Source of the DNA: Smittia aterrima
Taxonomy: Eukaryota; Arthropoda; Insecta; Diptera; Chironomidae
Assembly (NCBI GenBank): GCA_033063855.1
Contig: CP093830.1
Span: 7,006,854-7,070,853 of the forward strand
Reading direction: 5' to 3'
DNA length: 64,000 bases
Shown here: piece by piece, positions 33,988 through 44,068 of the stretch
Numbering within the stretch: the first letter of the stretch is position 1
How the letters are laid out: the number at the start of each line of letters is the position of its first letter
Made by a program: the position numbers and the translations under genes
The notes under the pieces: model-generated
Databases searched by the model: none
What the model saw: only the letters and a program-made list of their open reading frames with translations
What the model was told of the DNA's origin: nothing

Positions 33988-34750
33988 TTAACACTTCATC
34001 CAGTTCAGCTCATCAGAATTTTTAGATTTCCTCTTATTCTTAAATGGCGTCGGCTCAGGTGGGACAATTGGCAAACACTTCTTTTGTTTCTTTTGGCCAC
34101 ACTTTTCCACGGTTACTGTCGTCTCGATAGTGAATTTTTGTTCATCAACTTTCTTCTGAAGTTTGTTATTGGCCAAAGGTTTCCTTACATCTTCTTCGCT
34201 TTCCTCGCAAGAGTCATCGTTTGATGATTGAGTGTCGTCACTGTCGCATTTCTGTGAGTCCTCTGAAGGCGAGCAATCGTCCTGGTATTGTCTTTTGCTA
34301 GATTTCTTTTCAGCAATCGATTTTCTCATTGACGATATTGAATCGACAGCAAACTTTTCGCAAAGAACGATTTTGCCGATCGGCTTGACCTAAAAAAAAT
34401 TGATCAAGTTCCTTTCGTCTCCGATCATTTAAATCACTCACCAGTTTCAGTTTATCACAGATGAGCTCATATTCAGCAGCTTTCTCTGGTGCAATGACAG
34501 CGAGAGTCTTCTTCTCGCTGAATCGGTTTGTGCAGATCTCCATGCTTTGCTTTCCAGCTTTCGACAATTCAGTATTCATCAGTTTGCAAGGATCAAAGTC
34601 TTTTGGACATTGTACAATCCAAATGTCTGTGTCTGAGCCATATTCATCTTCAATATCGACGCATCCTTTAGAAGCCTTGGCGTCCTTCAACTCGGGATTG
34701 TCGTACATGTAATTTTTCATGCTTTTCTCGCAAGATTGATTTGTCGCCAT
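33988..34750 (-). CDS. Probable RNA polymerase I subunit RPA34/POLR1G-like protein
   Basis: Two exons, 34750-34442 and 34389-33988, encode 236 residues. The first half has DIWIVQCPKDFDPCKL, then KQSMEICTNRFSEKKTLAVIAP and KLKLVKPIGKIVLCEKF. This pattern (aliphatic-Trp-x-x-x-x-Pro-x-Asp start, then a beta-rich dimerisation fold) is typical of A34.5/CD3EAP, which pairs with A49 on Pol I. The second half is an acidic Ser/Asp stretch followed by a basic Lys-rich tail (KKQKKCLPIVPPEPTPF and KNKRKSK), also usual for this fast-evolving family. The name is based on this pattern alone. The 52-bp intron stays partly open, so an unspliced reading hides the second half. An upstream frame could extend the N-terminus (see the Cys-rich gene entry). 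Confidence 0.55.
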
Positions 34751-34834
34751 CGTTGCACAACTTCCTTTATCTGAAATGGATTTCTTTTCGGAGATTCGCT
34801 TTTCTGAAAAGATATTTTTCGTTAGATGATTAGA

Positions 34835-35388
34835 TCATGAAAGCAGAAAAGACGAGCCTTTAGAGTCAGAATCATAATTGCCGCAGCAACCTTCTTCTTC
34901 TTGACGATTAATAGACTTTCGAATGCTTCTTTGATTTTCTCGAGGTTCTGCACATGATTGCTTGATAGAAGGACACAAAGGAGGACATTTTTTGCTTGGC
35001 TTCGGTTCTTTGCAAATATCAGAACACGAAGCGGCCGGACTCTTTGAAATCGTTTTTTTCTTGAGATTTGCTACTTTCGTTGTCGTAGCGCAACATTTTT
35101 TTGGGACTTTTGTTACTCTTCGGTGTCCCGATTTACTTGGATCAGCTGGATCTTCAGAGATAGGAACGCATAAAAACATTGGAGTAATAAGATAGGATCG
35201 AATATTCTTGGACTCACAAAGTGGTTCTTGAGCAGGAACCATCGCCGCGCAGCAAGCGTAAGGATCTAAAGATTCAAGATTGTTAAAAGTCTAAATTTAA
35301 GATGACAACGAGAAAAGTTACAAGAATTCATTGTCATTTCATGTGTGAAACAACTATCGCAGTTATTGCACATGTTCCCGTAATTCAT
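34835..35388 (-). CDS. Cys-rich basic protein of unknown function
   Basis: Two exons, 35388-35322 and 35265-34835, join in phase to 165 residues. There are 16 cysteines (about 10 percent), often paired or in CxxC spacing: MCNNCDSC near the start, ACC, KKCC, SCSDIC, KCPPLCPS and GCCG. Lys, Ser and Pro make up much of the rest. No signal peptide or membrane helix is seen. I do not recognise the family; small Cys/Lys-rich proteins of this type are common in insect male germline, but that is only a guess. The stop codon is 84 bp before the start codon of the POLR1G-like frame. A less likely alternative joins both into one protein through a GC donor near 34859 and the acceptor near 34803. Confidence 0.6.
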
Positions 35389-35688
35389 TTCTCCTCCAAT
35401 TCGAAACAAAAATTATCACAAAATTTTGAAAACAGAAAATTTAACTATCCACCTCGAAAAAATCAACTTAAATGAAAGCTTTCGTCAGAAACTAAAAACA
35501 ATGATCACTGCGATTCATATTTACCTTTCAAATGAATTCTTCAATGTCTGATGAAGTTTTACGCGAAATATTTTAAAATGTAAACAAAGCAGCGTGTGAG
35601 TAAGACGCGAAACTTTTGAAATAGTTTTATACCCCCAAGTTGGTTCTCCGCGCTTTAAATTGGAAATATTGAATTAAACAAAATAGAA
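35389..35688. promoter_or_regulatory. Bidirectional promoter region, Cys-rich gene / NKRF-like gene
   Basis: A 300-bp interval lies between divergent start codons. It is AT-rich with no TATA box or strong core element recognised. The split of transcription start sites is not determined. Confidence 0.45.
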
Positions 35689-36991
35689 ATGGACACGTCG
35701 GATGACAGCTGCATTGAAGAAGTGGATTTCGTCAAATTTCGCAAGATCTACGAGCCGGACGAGCATTGGAAGCTGAGAGAAGTACAATTTCAGATTTCAC
35801 AATAAAGTTTCCTTCGATTAATCAAATTTCTTTTTAAGAGTTTCTTAAGAGCGCATTGGGGAAAGTTTTCCGAAGACGAGTTGCTTTGTTATGCTCAAGT
35901 TTTTGTCAACGTTGAGTTCCTGGGCTGCAGATATCCTGCCGAGACAATGATTCAAGTTGCACAACTCGCTCAAGAGATTCCAGCGATTCAGAAATATCGA
36001 GCTGATCGTCGAAACAAATTGAAACGAACATTTGTAGGAGCTCAAGATGCAGTGCAAGCTAAGATACAAAAGACATCAGCTCCTCGACGTTTAGAGAATC
36101 AAGAAGAGGAAACGAAATTCCCTTCAAAACCGTCGATTCAACTTAACTCTTCCCAAAAGTCTGAAAATCTTCGAAATCTTCTTCGAGATGTAATTTATTT
36201 CGATATGTCCGAAGAAGACGTCAACGGATCACTTAACAAGACCACAGCCTTCATGCAGAAACTCGGCAGACTTGAAATGAAATTCACTGAGGATAAAAAG
36301 TTCTTTTACATTTTCAACGGGCAAATCATTGGCGAAGGGTCTGGAGAGAATAAGAAAATCGCTAAGAAGCAAGCAGACATCGAACTGATCTCGACCCTCA
36401 AATCAAATTGTTATACAATCAAGAGTAAACTTCAATTCTTCACAGCTGAAAATGTAATAAAACCAAGCGGACAGAGCGAGTCTGTTAAAGCAAACCCAAC
36501 TCAACTGCAAGAAAACAATCTCGGATTCAAGATGTTGAAGATGCTTGGATGGAAAGGCGGATCGTTAGGAACGAAAGGAGAAGGAATCATCGATCCCATC
36601 AATTGTGAAATCAAAATTGGACGTGGTGGTCTCGGAGCTGATAATAGCGAGACTTTCAATCGAAATTACATCAAAAATTTACTCAAGAATTTCAAAAATA
36701 ATCAAGTTGAATATGATTTGGTCTTCAGCAGTGAATTCTCGAAGGAAGAGCGAGCACTCATTCATCAGTAAGATTTAAAACTTTCTCATTTAAAATTTCA
36801 TTTAATATTTTATTTCATCTAAAAGGTTGGCGCAGTCATTCGATCTACGTACAAAAAGTTATGGAAAGAACAATGAGAGACATATTGTGATATCGACGAA
36901 GTTGAGTCCACAAATGTTAAGGCAAAAGTTGCTGGAAGGCGATGAATATTTGTTAGAGAAGTATGAGATAACGCCACCGACAAATTTATGA
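35689..36991 (+). CDS. NKRF-like protein: XTBD, dsRBD, G-patch and R3H domains
   Basis: Three exons, 35689-35781, 35839-36767 and 36826-36991, encode 395 residues. An XRN2-binding (XTBD) domain covers about residues 25-80: HWKLRESFLRAHWGKF, then CYAQVFVNVEFLGCRYP. A dsRNA-binding-like domain lies near 190-230 (FFYIFNGQIIGEGSGENKK, AKKQADIELI). A G-patch follows (NNLGFKMLKMLGWKGGSLG, then GIIDPINCEIKIGRGGLG). A C-terminal R3H domain covers FSKEERALIHQLAQSFDL to the end. This order matches vertebrate NKRF, which recruits the exonuclease XRN2 and helicase DHX15 in rRNA processing. The first intron is 57 bp, with donor GAA|GTACAA. The coding end overlaps that of the convergent HSF2BP-like gene by six bases. 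Confidence 0.85.
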
Positions 36992-38118
36992 GAAGTTTGA
37001 GTCGAGAATCTCGTCGATTCGAAGGCAAAACTCTTTGCAAGCTTCTCTGAGGGCTTCATCATCGCTTGACATCAACATCTGCAGATGCTCGTGGGAAATC
37101 TGTGAATTAATGAAGAGATAAAACTTTGCTTTGCTGATAAATAAAAAGATTAACAAACCAATATCTTGAATTTTTGACTGAGCTCTTTCGATTGAATTTC
37201 GTCGAGAAGAGATTTTGCAATTGTCAATGCCAACTGTTGAATTTCTGAGGTGTTCTCAGGGCTGAGACAACTTAGAATATTCTTAACTCCGTAGTCACAT
37301 TGATTTATGATAGTTGCTCCGCTCTTGCAGATGCTGAAGTTGTGAATTACAATCAAGAACAATCGCTTAAGCAATTGTCCTCCAGGCATTGGAAGCAGAA
37401 CGCAATCTTTCAAAGTTTGCTTGATGTATTTGATGCCATTTTCATTTCGTAACATGAAAGAACGTCCTCGTTCTTGTGCTGAGATATTGACGATGACTCC
37501 TTGAATGGACATTGCAAACTTAAATTCGTTTGTTTCATTAGATGGAAGCTGTTCGATGAAAGTTTCAACGAACACCTTCATGATCGCACCGGCCAAGATA
37601 ATAAATTCTTGAATCATATCTTTCTCGACAAATGTAGTGATGACTTCTTCGCTTTGGGATGTCTTCCAGACCATCGTGCCAAGCATACAACCAATTAACG
37701 AAGTGATTCCTGTCTGCTCGTCACTTTCAACAGCCTTCTCGTCTTTCTTCTTTATGACTTCATCTAAATTCTTTTGAACGATTTGAAGTTTTGATTCGCA
37801 AATTTTCAATTCTTCTTCAGAGGCTTTGGCGGAAGATATGAGAGGCAATACTCTGTTAGCTACTTCGTCAACTCCTTTAGTTAGTTCACAAGTAAGTTGT
37901 AGAACTACATCCTCGTTCATTTTCTTGTCAGCTAACATTTTGTTGAGATCCGTGATGAGTCCAGCGACATTTTTCAGAAATTCAGAAACCGCGTTCTGAA
38001 AAAATAGAAATGTTTATTTAGACTTCATTTCTATGTTAAACTCACTTACCAACATCATCGATTGTTCCTGAACAACTTGGTCAAAGTCTTCAATTATATT
38101 TTCGTTTACTTCTGTCAT
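36986..38118 (-). CDS. HSF2BP-like armadillo-type protein
   Basis: Three exons, 38118-38050, 37995-37159 and 37099-36986, encode 339 residues, near the 334 of human HSF2BP. An acidic N-terminus (MTEVNENIIEDFDQVVQEQS) leads into a helical, probably coiled-coil region up to about residue 110. This is followed by an alpha-helical repeat domain with SIQGVIVNISAQERGRSFML, PGGQLLKRLFLIVIHNFSI and ISHEHLQMLMSS at the end. The pattern recalls the armadillo domain of HSF2BP (MEILB2), a BRCA2 partner in meiotic recombination. That identity is tentative and comes from pattern and length only. The upstream side is divergent with gelsolin. The last exon's stop codon overlaps the end of the NKRF-like coding region. 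Confidence 0.6.
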
Positions 38119-38389
38119 CGTTTCCGCGTTAATTATTTATTTATTAAAATCTCGACTTTGACGATCGTAAGAAATTTTTGAAATAAAAAAATCGTCGTTA
38201 ATCAGTTTTAAGAAAAAATGAGTTCAGGAAAAACTTCGATGCAAACACGCGAAATTCTTAATAAACTGATTCAAAATTGACAACATTTCCTCGAATTGAT
38301 AAGAGAGCTGATACTTTCAGTAAAAGTGACGCGTCTGATGTCTCTCGCTCTCAAAATTCCATTGAAATTGCTATCTCATAAAAATTGTG

Positions 38390-38426
38390 TATATAACTTC
38401 AGAAATCGCCAGCCTCTCATTCAGTT
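38390..38426 (+). promoter_or_regulatory. Gelsolin core promoter: TATA box plus initiator
   Basis: TATATAA occupies 38390-38396 and an arthropod initiator TCAGTT occupies 38421-38426, with the likely start at A38423, about 33 bp from the start of the TATA box. An untranslated exon (about 38423-38480) then ends at a good donor (GTAAGTG) and would splice to about 39225 (acceptor TTTTGTAG). Confidence 0.7.
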
Positions 38427-39288
38427 TGTGTTTTAAAGTCTCCCGTGCCGGTCAAAATAATCTAAAAGTGGAAATTAATTGTAAGTGATGTCAAAGGTTT
38501 TTCGCCGTTGATAATTTGTGAAGAAATTTGTCGAGCAAAGTTGAAGTTCTCGTGGAAATTGATAAAGAATTCGTTTGAAATTCGATTGGGATTCAGTGAA
38601 ACTCTCAAAGGTCAATCCTTGAAAAGTCCTTTAGCAAAACATTTCCTTGATCGTTCCCTTCAGTTTTAATGAATGAATTTGTGATAAGAATAAATTCAAG
38701 CTGTGCGCTCGCTAACTTGACCTCAACCTCATCGCAATAATCTCAATGATGAGTGACATCACAATTTCGCTGTTTACTTTTTCTTTAAATTGTTTTGTTA
38801 AGACATTGTTTAAAAAAGAAATTTCCAAACTGCTAATTGATGAAGAAATGATTTAATATTTGCACACGAAGTTAATTGAAAACGATGTTTGCTCAAGTCG
38901 AGCATAAATCTTATTCAAATCTTGAGTCATCAAAGTGCTTCTTTAAATACACGTGAAAATGAATAAACAGAAACAAACGAATTCAACTTATCAGCTGACG
39001 GCGAATACAGTCGCGAACGCAACCCACATTGCCGGCGAACTCTGTTTACATGTTGCTTCGTATTTTCTTTTTTTCTAACATTTATTTTGTCTCCACACAG
39101 TCGAACGCTGAGCAGGAGAAAATGATGAGAATGAAATCGAAACTAAGCGACTGTTTAGTCGCTCTTAGGTATTCAATCTAACAAGACATTAAGTCGCAAA
39201 AAATTATAAAAAGTTCTTTTGTAGTTTACTTTTGTTGATATCGCGAGTTGATTGTGGAACAACATCAACTGGTCCTAAAAGCAAAGTC

Positions 39289-42200
39289 ATGAACGCAGCA
39301 TTTGCAAACGCCGGTCGTGTTAAAGGCCTTGAAGTCTGGCGCATCGAGGTGAGTGAAGAAATGACGAAGAAGAATTCGTGAGCATGCAATTAAATCAAGA
39401 ACTCGTTTTGTCATCTTCACAATCGAAGAAATTGTTATCCACGTGACAACTTCGTCCACAACTCAATTGGCATAATACTTTGAATTGCTTCTAATTCATC
39501 ACCGAACTATAATTAACTACTCAACGCTTATCGTTCCAATGGAAAAGATAAAATGCAATGAGTTGTAGCCTTACTCGCGAGTTGAGTGCTCCGATAAGAG
39601 ATAAAGCAAAACAAAACGCTTTTTTTGGCGATATTTGCTTTTACAAACAATAGTGATTCGGCAATCCAAATAAGATGAATCACATTCGCTTCGTCTACGG
39701 ACCATTGTGCTCTTTATTGTAATATCGATTTTTCTTGCTTAATGCGTGTGACTCATTTCGCGGGGAACTTTATAGCTCGCTCGATGGTTTCGCTATCGAT
39801 TTTTCCATAAATTTTCCTTTATCATTTAATTAAAGTGATAAGCGACTCTGAGCTGAGTTGTGAAAATTGGAATTTTCTTCTTTTTTCCCGATTTGATGGA
39901 GGCGTCGGAAAATTATAAACTCCGACGAAAAGCAGAGGATTTTCTTTACGCTGCGATTAAATTAACTGAAGAGCTCTACTCGAGAGTTGGATTCCTAAAA
40001 ATTTGAAGATAAATTCCGAAGAGTGAAAATATTTCTCGCCACGTTGAACGCATTTTAGATGAAAATTGCACAAATAGCTTCGTCAAGTTTCAAACACAAG
40101 AAAATGAGCAGCTACCTAAGGTTCATTAAAACTTGCCTTTCGTCGACTCTTTTTATGATCGCAGGAATTTTTAATGAAGAGAATATGTTTGTTTTACTTT
40201 TTCCCAACACGCACCAGATCTTCTCATCTTATTTTTACAAAACGTGCAACTACTGAGGTCTCGTAATATCTACCGGCTTCGTTTTATTTTCTCCTCGTGC
40301 CCTAATGTGTTCTATTTATATCGAAAACATTTTCGTTGTCAAAAATGGCAAATGTGTCTCATCTAATGGTTTTTTTCTTGAGAATCTATCAAGACGATCT
40401 CAAATAGATTAAATGTAAATGAAGTTGTCCACGAGTAAAGATCTTGAATCAATGATTCGCGATGTATTGAAGGTCACAGATTTCCCTCGTCGACCTTCAC
40501 CGATAATTAATTAAACTCGACACAACAAAAACAAGAATCTCAATAATTTTCAAACAATTAGAATGAGATGCTTGACTTAATTGGAAGCGATGGAGCATGA
40601 ATCGATAATCAAAACCATAAATTAGCATTTTCACATATTTCATCGCTCTGCTTCAGCAAAAACATGGAAAATCGAGGTGAACCCTCGTGCAATTGAATTA
40701 ACAAACAAAACTGATATCGCGAGTTTTCCATTTTAGAGATTTATTGTGTTTTTAAAAGCTTTCAAATGGGAATCGTTTTTATGTCAGATTCTTTGAATTT
40801 TTAGTAAAAGTCGTGACTTTACATTCGAACCATTCCCACACATCAAATCGTTTCGATTCGAATAAACATCCCGGGATAACGCAAAACATGTGTGAATCAT
40901 GATGATATTGTGTGGTGTTGATTTTTCCGTTAAACATCAAATTTTCTTTCAGCTCAACATTGAAATTAAAATTTTGTTTGATTAATTGATTTGAAAGTTG
41001 ATATTTCTTTGGAATTCCGCCAAATAATCTTCTTCTTAATCTTTCAGAACTTCGAGCCCGTCCCATACCCGAAGAATGACTACGGAAAGTTCTACACTGG
41101 AGATTCCTACATTGTTCTCAACGTGAGTCATTGAATTTTAATTAACGGAAATTGCGTTTCGCTCACGGCCCGTTTCCCGCACAATATTTTCAGTGTTCGC
41201 TTTTATGAGTTAATTAATTTCGTTAATTTTTTTTTCCACTTGCCACGTTTGCACATTTCCACAAGTTTATCGGGCTCATTGGCAAATATTAATTCAATTT
41301 AATGTTCTTCCGAAATGTGTGATTGCTTCTCGCGGGCATAAGTAATTAAAAAAAACTCTTTTTATTGTCGAAAATGATTGACTCATTGAGTGGAAACAGA
41401 ACTCGCGAGACTCGCTTTCAATTGAATTTATTTTCACAGACTTTGGAGAGCAAGAGCAAAATTTTGTCATGGGACGTTCATTTCTGGTTGGGATTGGAAA
41501 CATCTCAAGATGAAGCTGGAGCTGCTGCTATTCTCACCGTTCAACTTGATGATCAACTGAACGGAGCTCCAGTCCAACATCGCGAAGTTCAAGACCACGA
41601 AAGTCAACTTTTCTTGAACTATTTCAAGCCAGGAATTCGTTATGTCCCAGGAGGTGTTGCCAGTGGCTTCAAGCAAACCGAAATCAACGCTGCCGGTGAC
41701 AAGAGATTGTTCCAAGTCAAGGGCAAGAAGAATATTCGCGTTCGTCAAGTTGATCTTACAATTGGATCAATGAACAAAGGAGATTGCTTCATTCTCGATG
41801 CTGGTCGCGACATTTACGTTTACGTTGGAAAGAAGTCGAAACGTATTGAGAAGATGAAAGCCATTAGTGCTGCAAATCAAATCAGAGATCAAGATCACAA
41901 TGGTCGCGCCGCAGTTCATATCGTTGGTGAGTTTGAAAACTTTCTTGGCTTTTTCCCAAAAATCATTTTCATTTTTCTTCTCCTCAGACGAGTTCTCAAG
42001 CGAAAGTGATCAAGAGCAATTCTTTGAAATCCTCGGATCAGGTTCACCATCTCAAGTTCCCGATGAGTCGACAAGTGAAGATGACGACGTGTTCGAGAAA
42101 AATGATGCACGCGCAACAACTTTGTATCTCGTTAGCGACGCTTCTGGAACGCTCAAGATCGAAGAAATCGCACAAAAACCTTTGAAACAAGAAATGCTTA

Positions 42201-44068
42201 AGACGGACGATTGTTTCATTCTCGACACTGGATCAGGCATTTACGTTTGGGTTGGAAAGAAAGCAACTGACCAAGAGAAGAAGCAATCAATTTCAAGAGC
42301 TCAAGGTTTCTTATCAACCAAGAAATATCCATCGTGGACGAAAGTCAGTCGCATCGTCGAAGGCGCTGAGTCAGCTCCGTTCAAACAATATTTCTTCACA
42401 TGGCGTGATCATGGAGCTACACACTCTCGTCTTATCCGTGCTGCCAATGATGACGACTCAGAAACTGCTGACGACTCTGAATTCGATGCTTCAGTTCTTC
42501 ATAAATTGAAGAAATCAGGAGGTCGCGCTATTGGCTTCATGCCCGATAACGGTGAAGGCGAAGCTGAAGTCTGGCGAGTTGAAAATATGGATCTCGTTGA
42601 AGTTCCAGTTGAAAACCACGGATTCTTCTTCAGTGGCGACTCTTACGTCATCAAATACGAATACAGAAACAAACGAGGAGGACACGGTTACGTTATTTAC
42701 TATTGGCAAGGATTGAACTCATCAATCGATGAGAAAGCCGCTGCTGCAATTCATTCAGTTCGTTTAGATAACGAACTCAACGGAAAAGCTGTTCAAGTTC
42801 GTGTTGTTGAAGGATTCGAGCCACGTCACTTGCTGAAGATTTTCAAAGGAAAAATGGTTGTTTTCAGCGGAGGAAAGGCATCAGGATTCAAGAATCTTCG
42901 TGATCACGACACTTATGACGTTGACGGAACTCGCTTGTTCAGAATTAGAGGAACTTGCGCTGAAGATGTTCGTGCAACTCAAATGCCTGAGGTTGCTGCT
43001 TCATTCGCTTCCGACGATGCTTTCGTTCTCGAAACTCCTGGAACAACTTACGTTTGGTACGGCAAAGGCGCAAGCGAATTCGAACGGTCAATGGCACAAA
43101 GCGTTTCAAAAACTCTTTCACCTGAACACGAACATGTTGAAGTTAATGAAGGAGATGAACCTGAAGAGTTCTGGAACGCAGTTGGAGGTCGCGGAGACTA
43201 CGACACTGAAATCGATCCAGCAGGAGCTCCGTTCCTCGAGCCACGTCTCTTCCATTGCACGATTCGTACTGGCGGAAAGTTCAAGGTCGAAGAAATCGCC
43301 AACTTCGAACAAGACGATTTGGATCCTGATGACATTATGGTTCTCGATGGAGGTGACGAGGTCTACGTTTGGGTTGGAAATGGATCGACCGATGAAGAGA
43401 AAGAGAAATCAAGTGAAATGGCGAGAGTAAGTTGGAACTTTTTTAAAGCGATTTCAGTTTAAAATATCGAAATGTTTCTAGGAATATATTCGCACGGATC
43501 CAACTGACCGCTCTGAAGAAACTGTGCCTTTGATTCATGTTCCTCAAGGTAAATTTGAAATCAATCTCTTCAAGTTATTTTTAGATAAAATTTATCGTCA
43601 ACAGGCGCCGAACCGAGAAGCTTCAAGCGATTGTTCCCAGCGTGGAACGACTTCTTGTGGGAGGTGAGAGGATTGGTGTAATGCTGCTATGTTCTATCCT
43701 AATAACTTTTTGAGTTTTATGTGAATTTTGAATTATTTCCGCTAACACTTTGTGAACTTTCTCGATCAAACTTTTCTTTGTTTAGTTTGTAGCTTTGATA
43801 ACAAAAAATCTTTTTGACTAGAGAGCATTTCTTCGTGTGTTTACTCACTTCTGCAATGATTTAGTTTGCTTTCCTGTTTTGTGATAGCTGAGAAGCGTTG
43901 ATGCATGGCTAATGACTTTGTAGAGTACTCGGCTTTGGATTTTCTGTTTTTCTTTGAAAGAGCTCGAAATTTAATTTCAATGATTTTTCTTCTCGTCGAC
44001 AGAATTTGGTTTCCTACGAAGATTTCAGAAAGAAACACATCGAAGACAACAAGAACCGCAAGTTCTAA
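39289..44068 (+). CDS. Gel: Gelsolin, six-domain actin-severing protein
   Basis: Seven coding exons join in phase: 39289-39348, 41048-41122, 41440-41926, 41988-43426, 43482-43548, 43605-43663 and 44003-44068, giving 750 residues. All six gelsolin repeats are present: G1 begins EVWRIENFEPVPYPKNDYG; G2 carries RLFQVKGKKNIRVRQVDL; G3 TLYLVSDASGTLKIEEIA; G4 EVWRVENMDLVEVP; G5 RLFRIRGTCAEDVRATQM; G6 RLFHCTIRTGGKFKVEEIA. Calcium-dependent severing and capping of actin filaments is the family role. No signal peptide is encoded in this start exon, so this is the cytoplasmic form; a secreted form would need another first exon. The C-terminus depends on splicing at 43663: the spliced end is NLVSYEDF onward, while unspliced reading stops at 43681. 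The first coding intron is 1.7 kb, the longest in the gene block. Confidence 0.96.
39349..41047 (+). other. Long first coding intron of gelsolin
   Basis: This intron of 1.7 kb is about 25 times the typical intron here. It is AT-rich and contains no convincing open frame. By position it is the most likely place for gelsolin enhancers or an alternative first exon. Confidence 0.6.
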
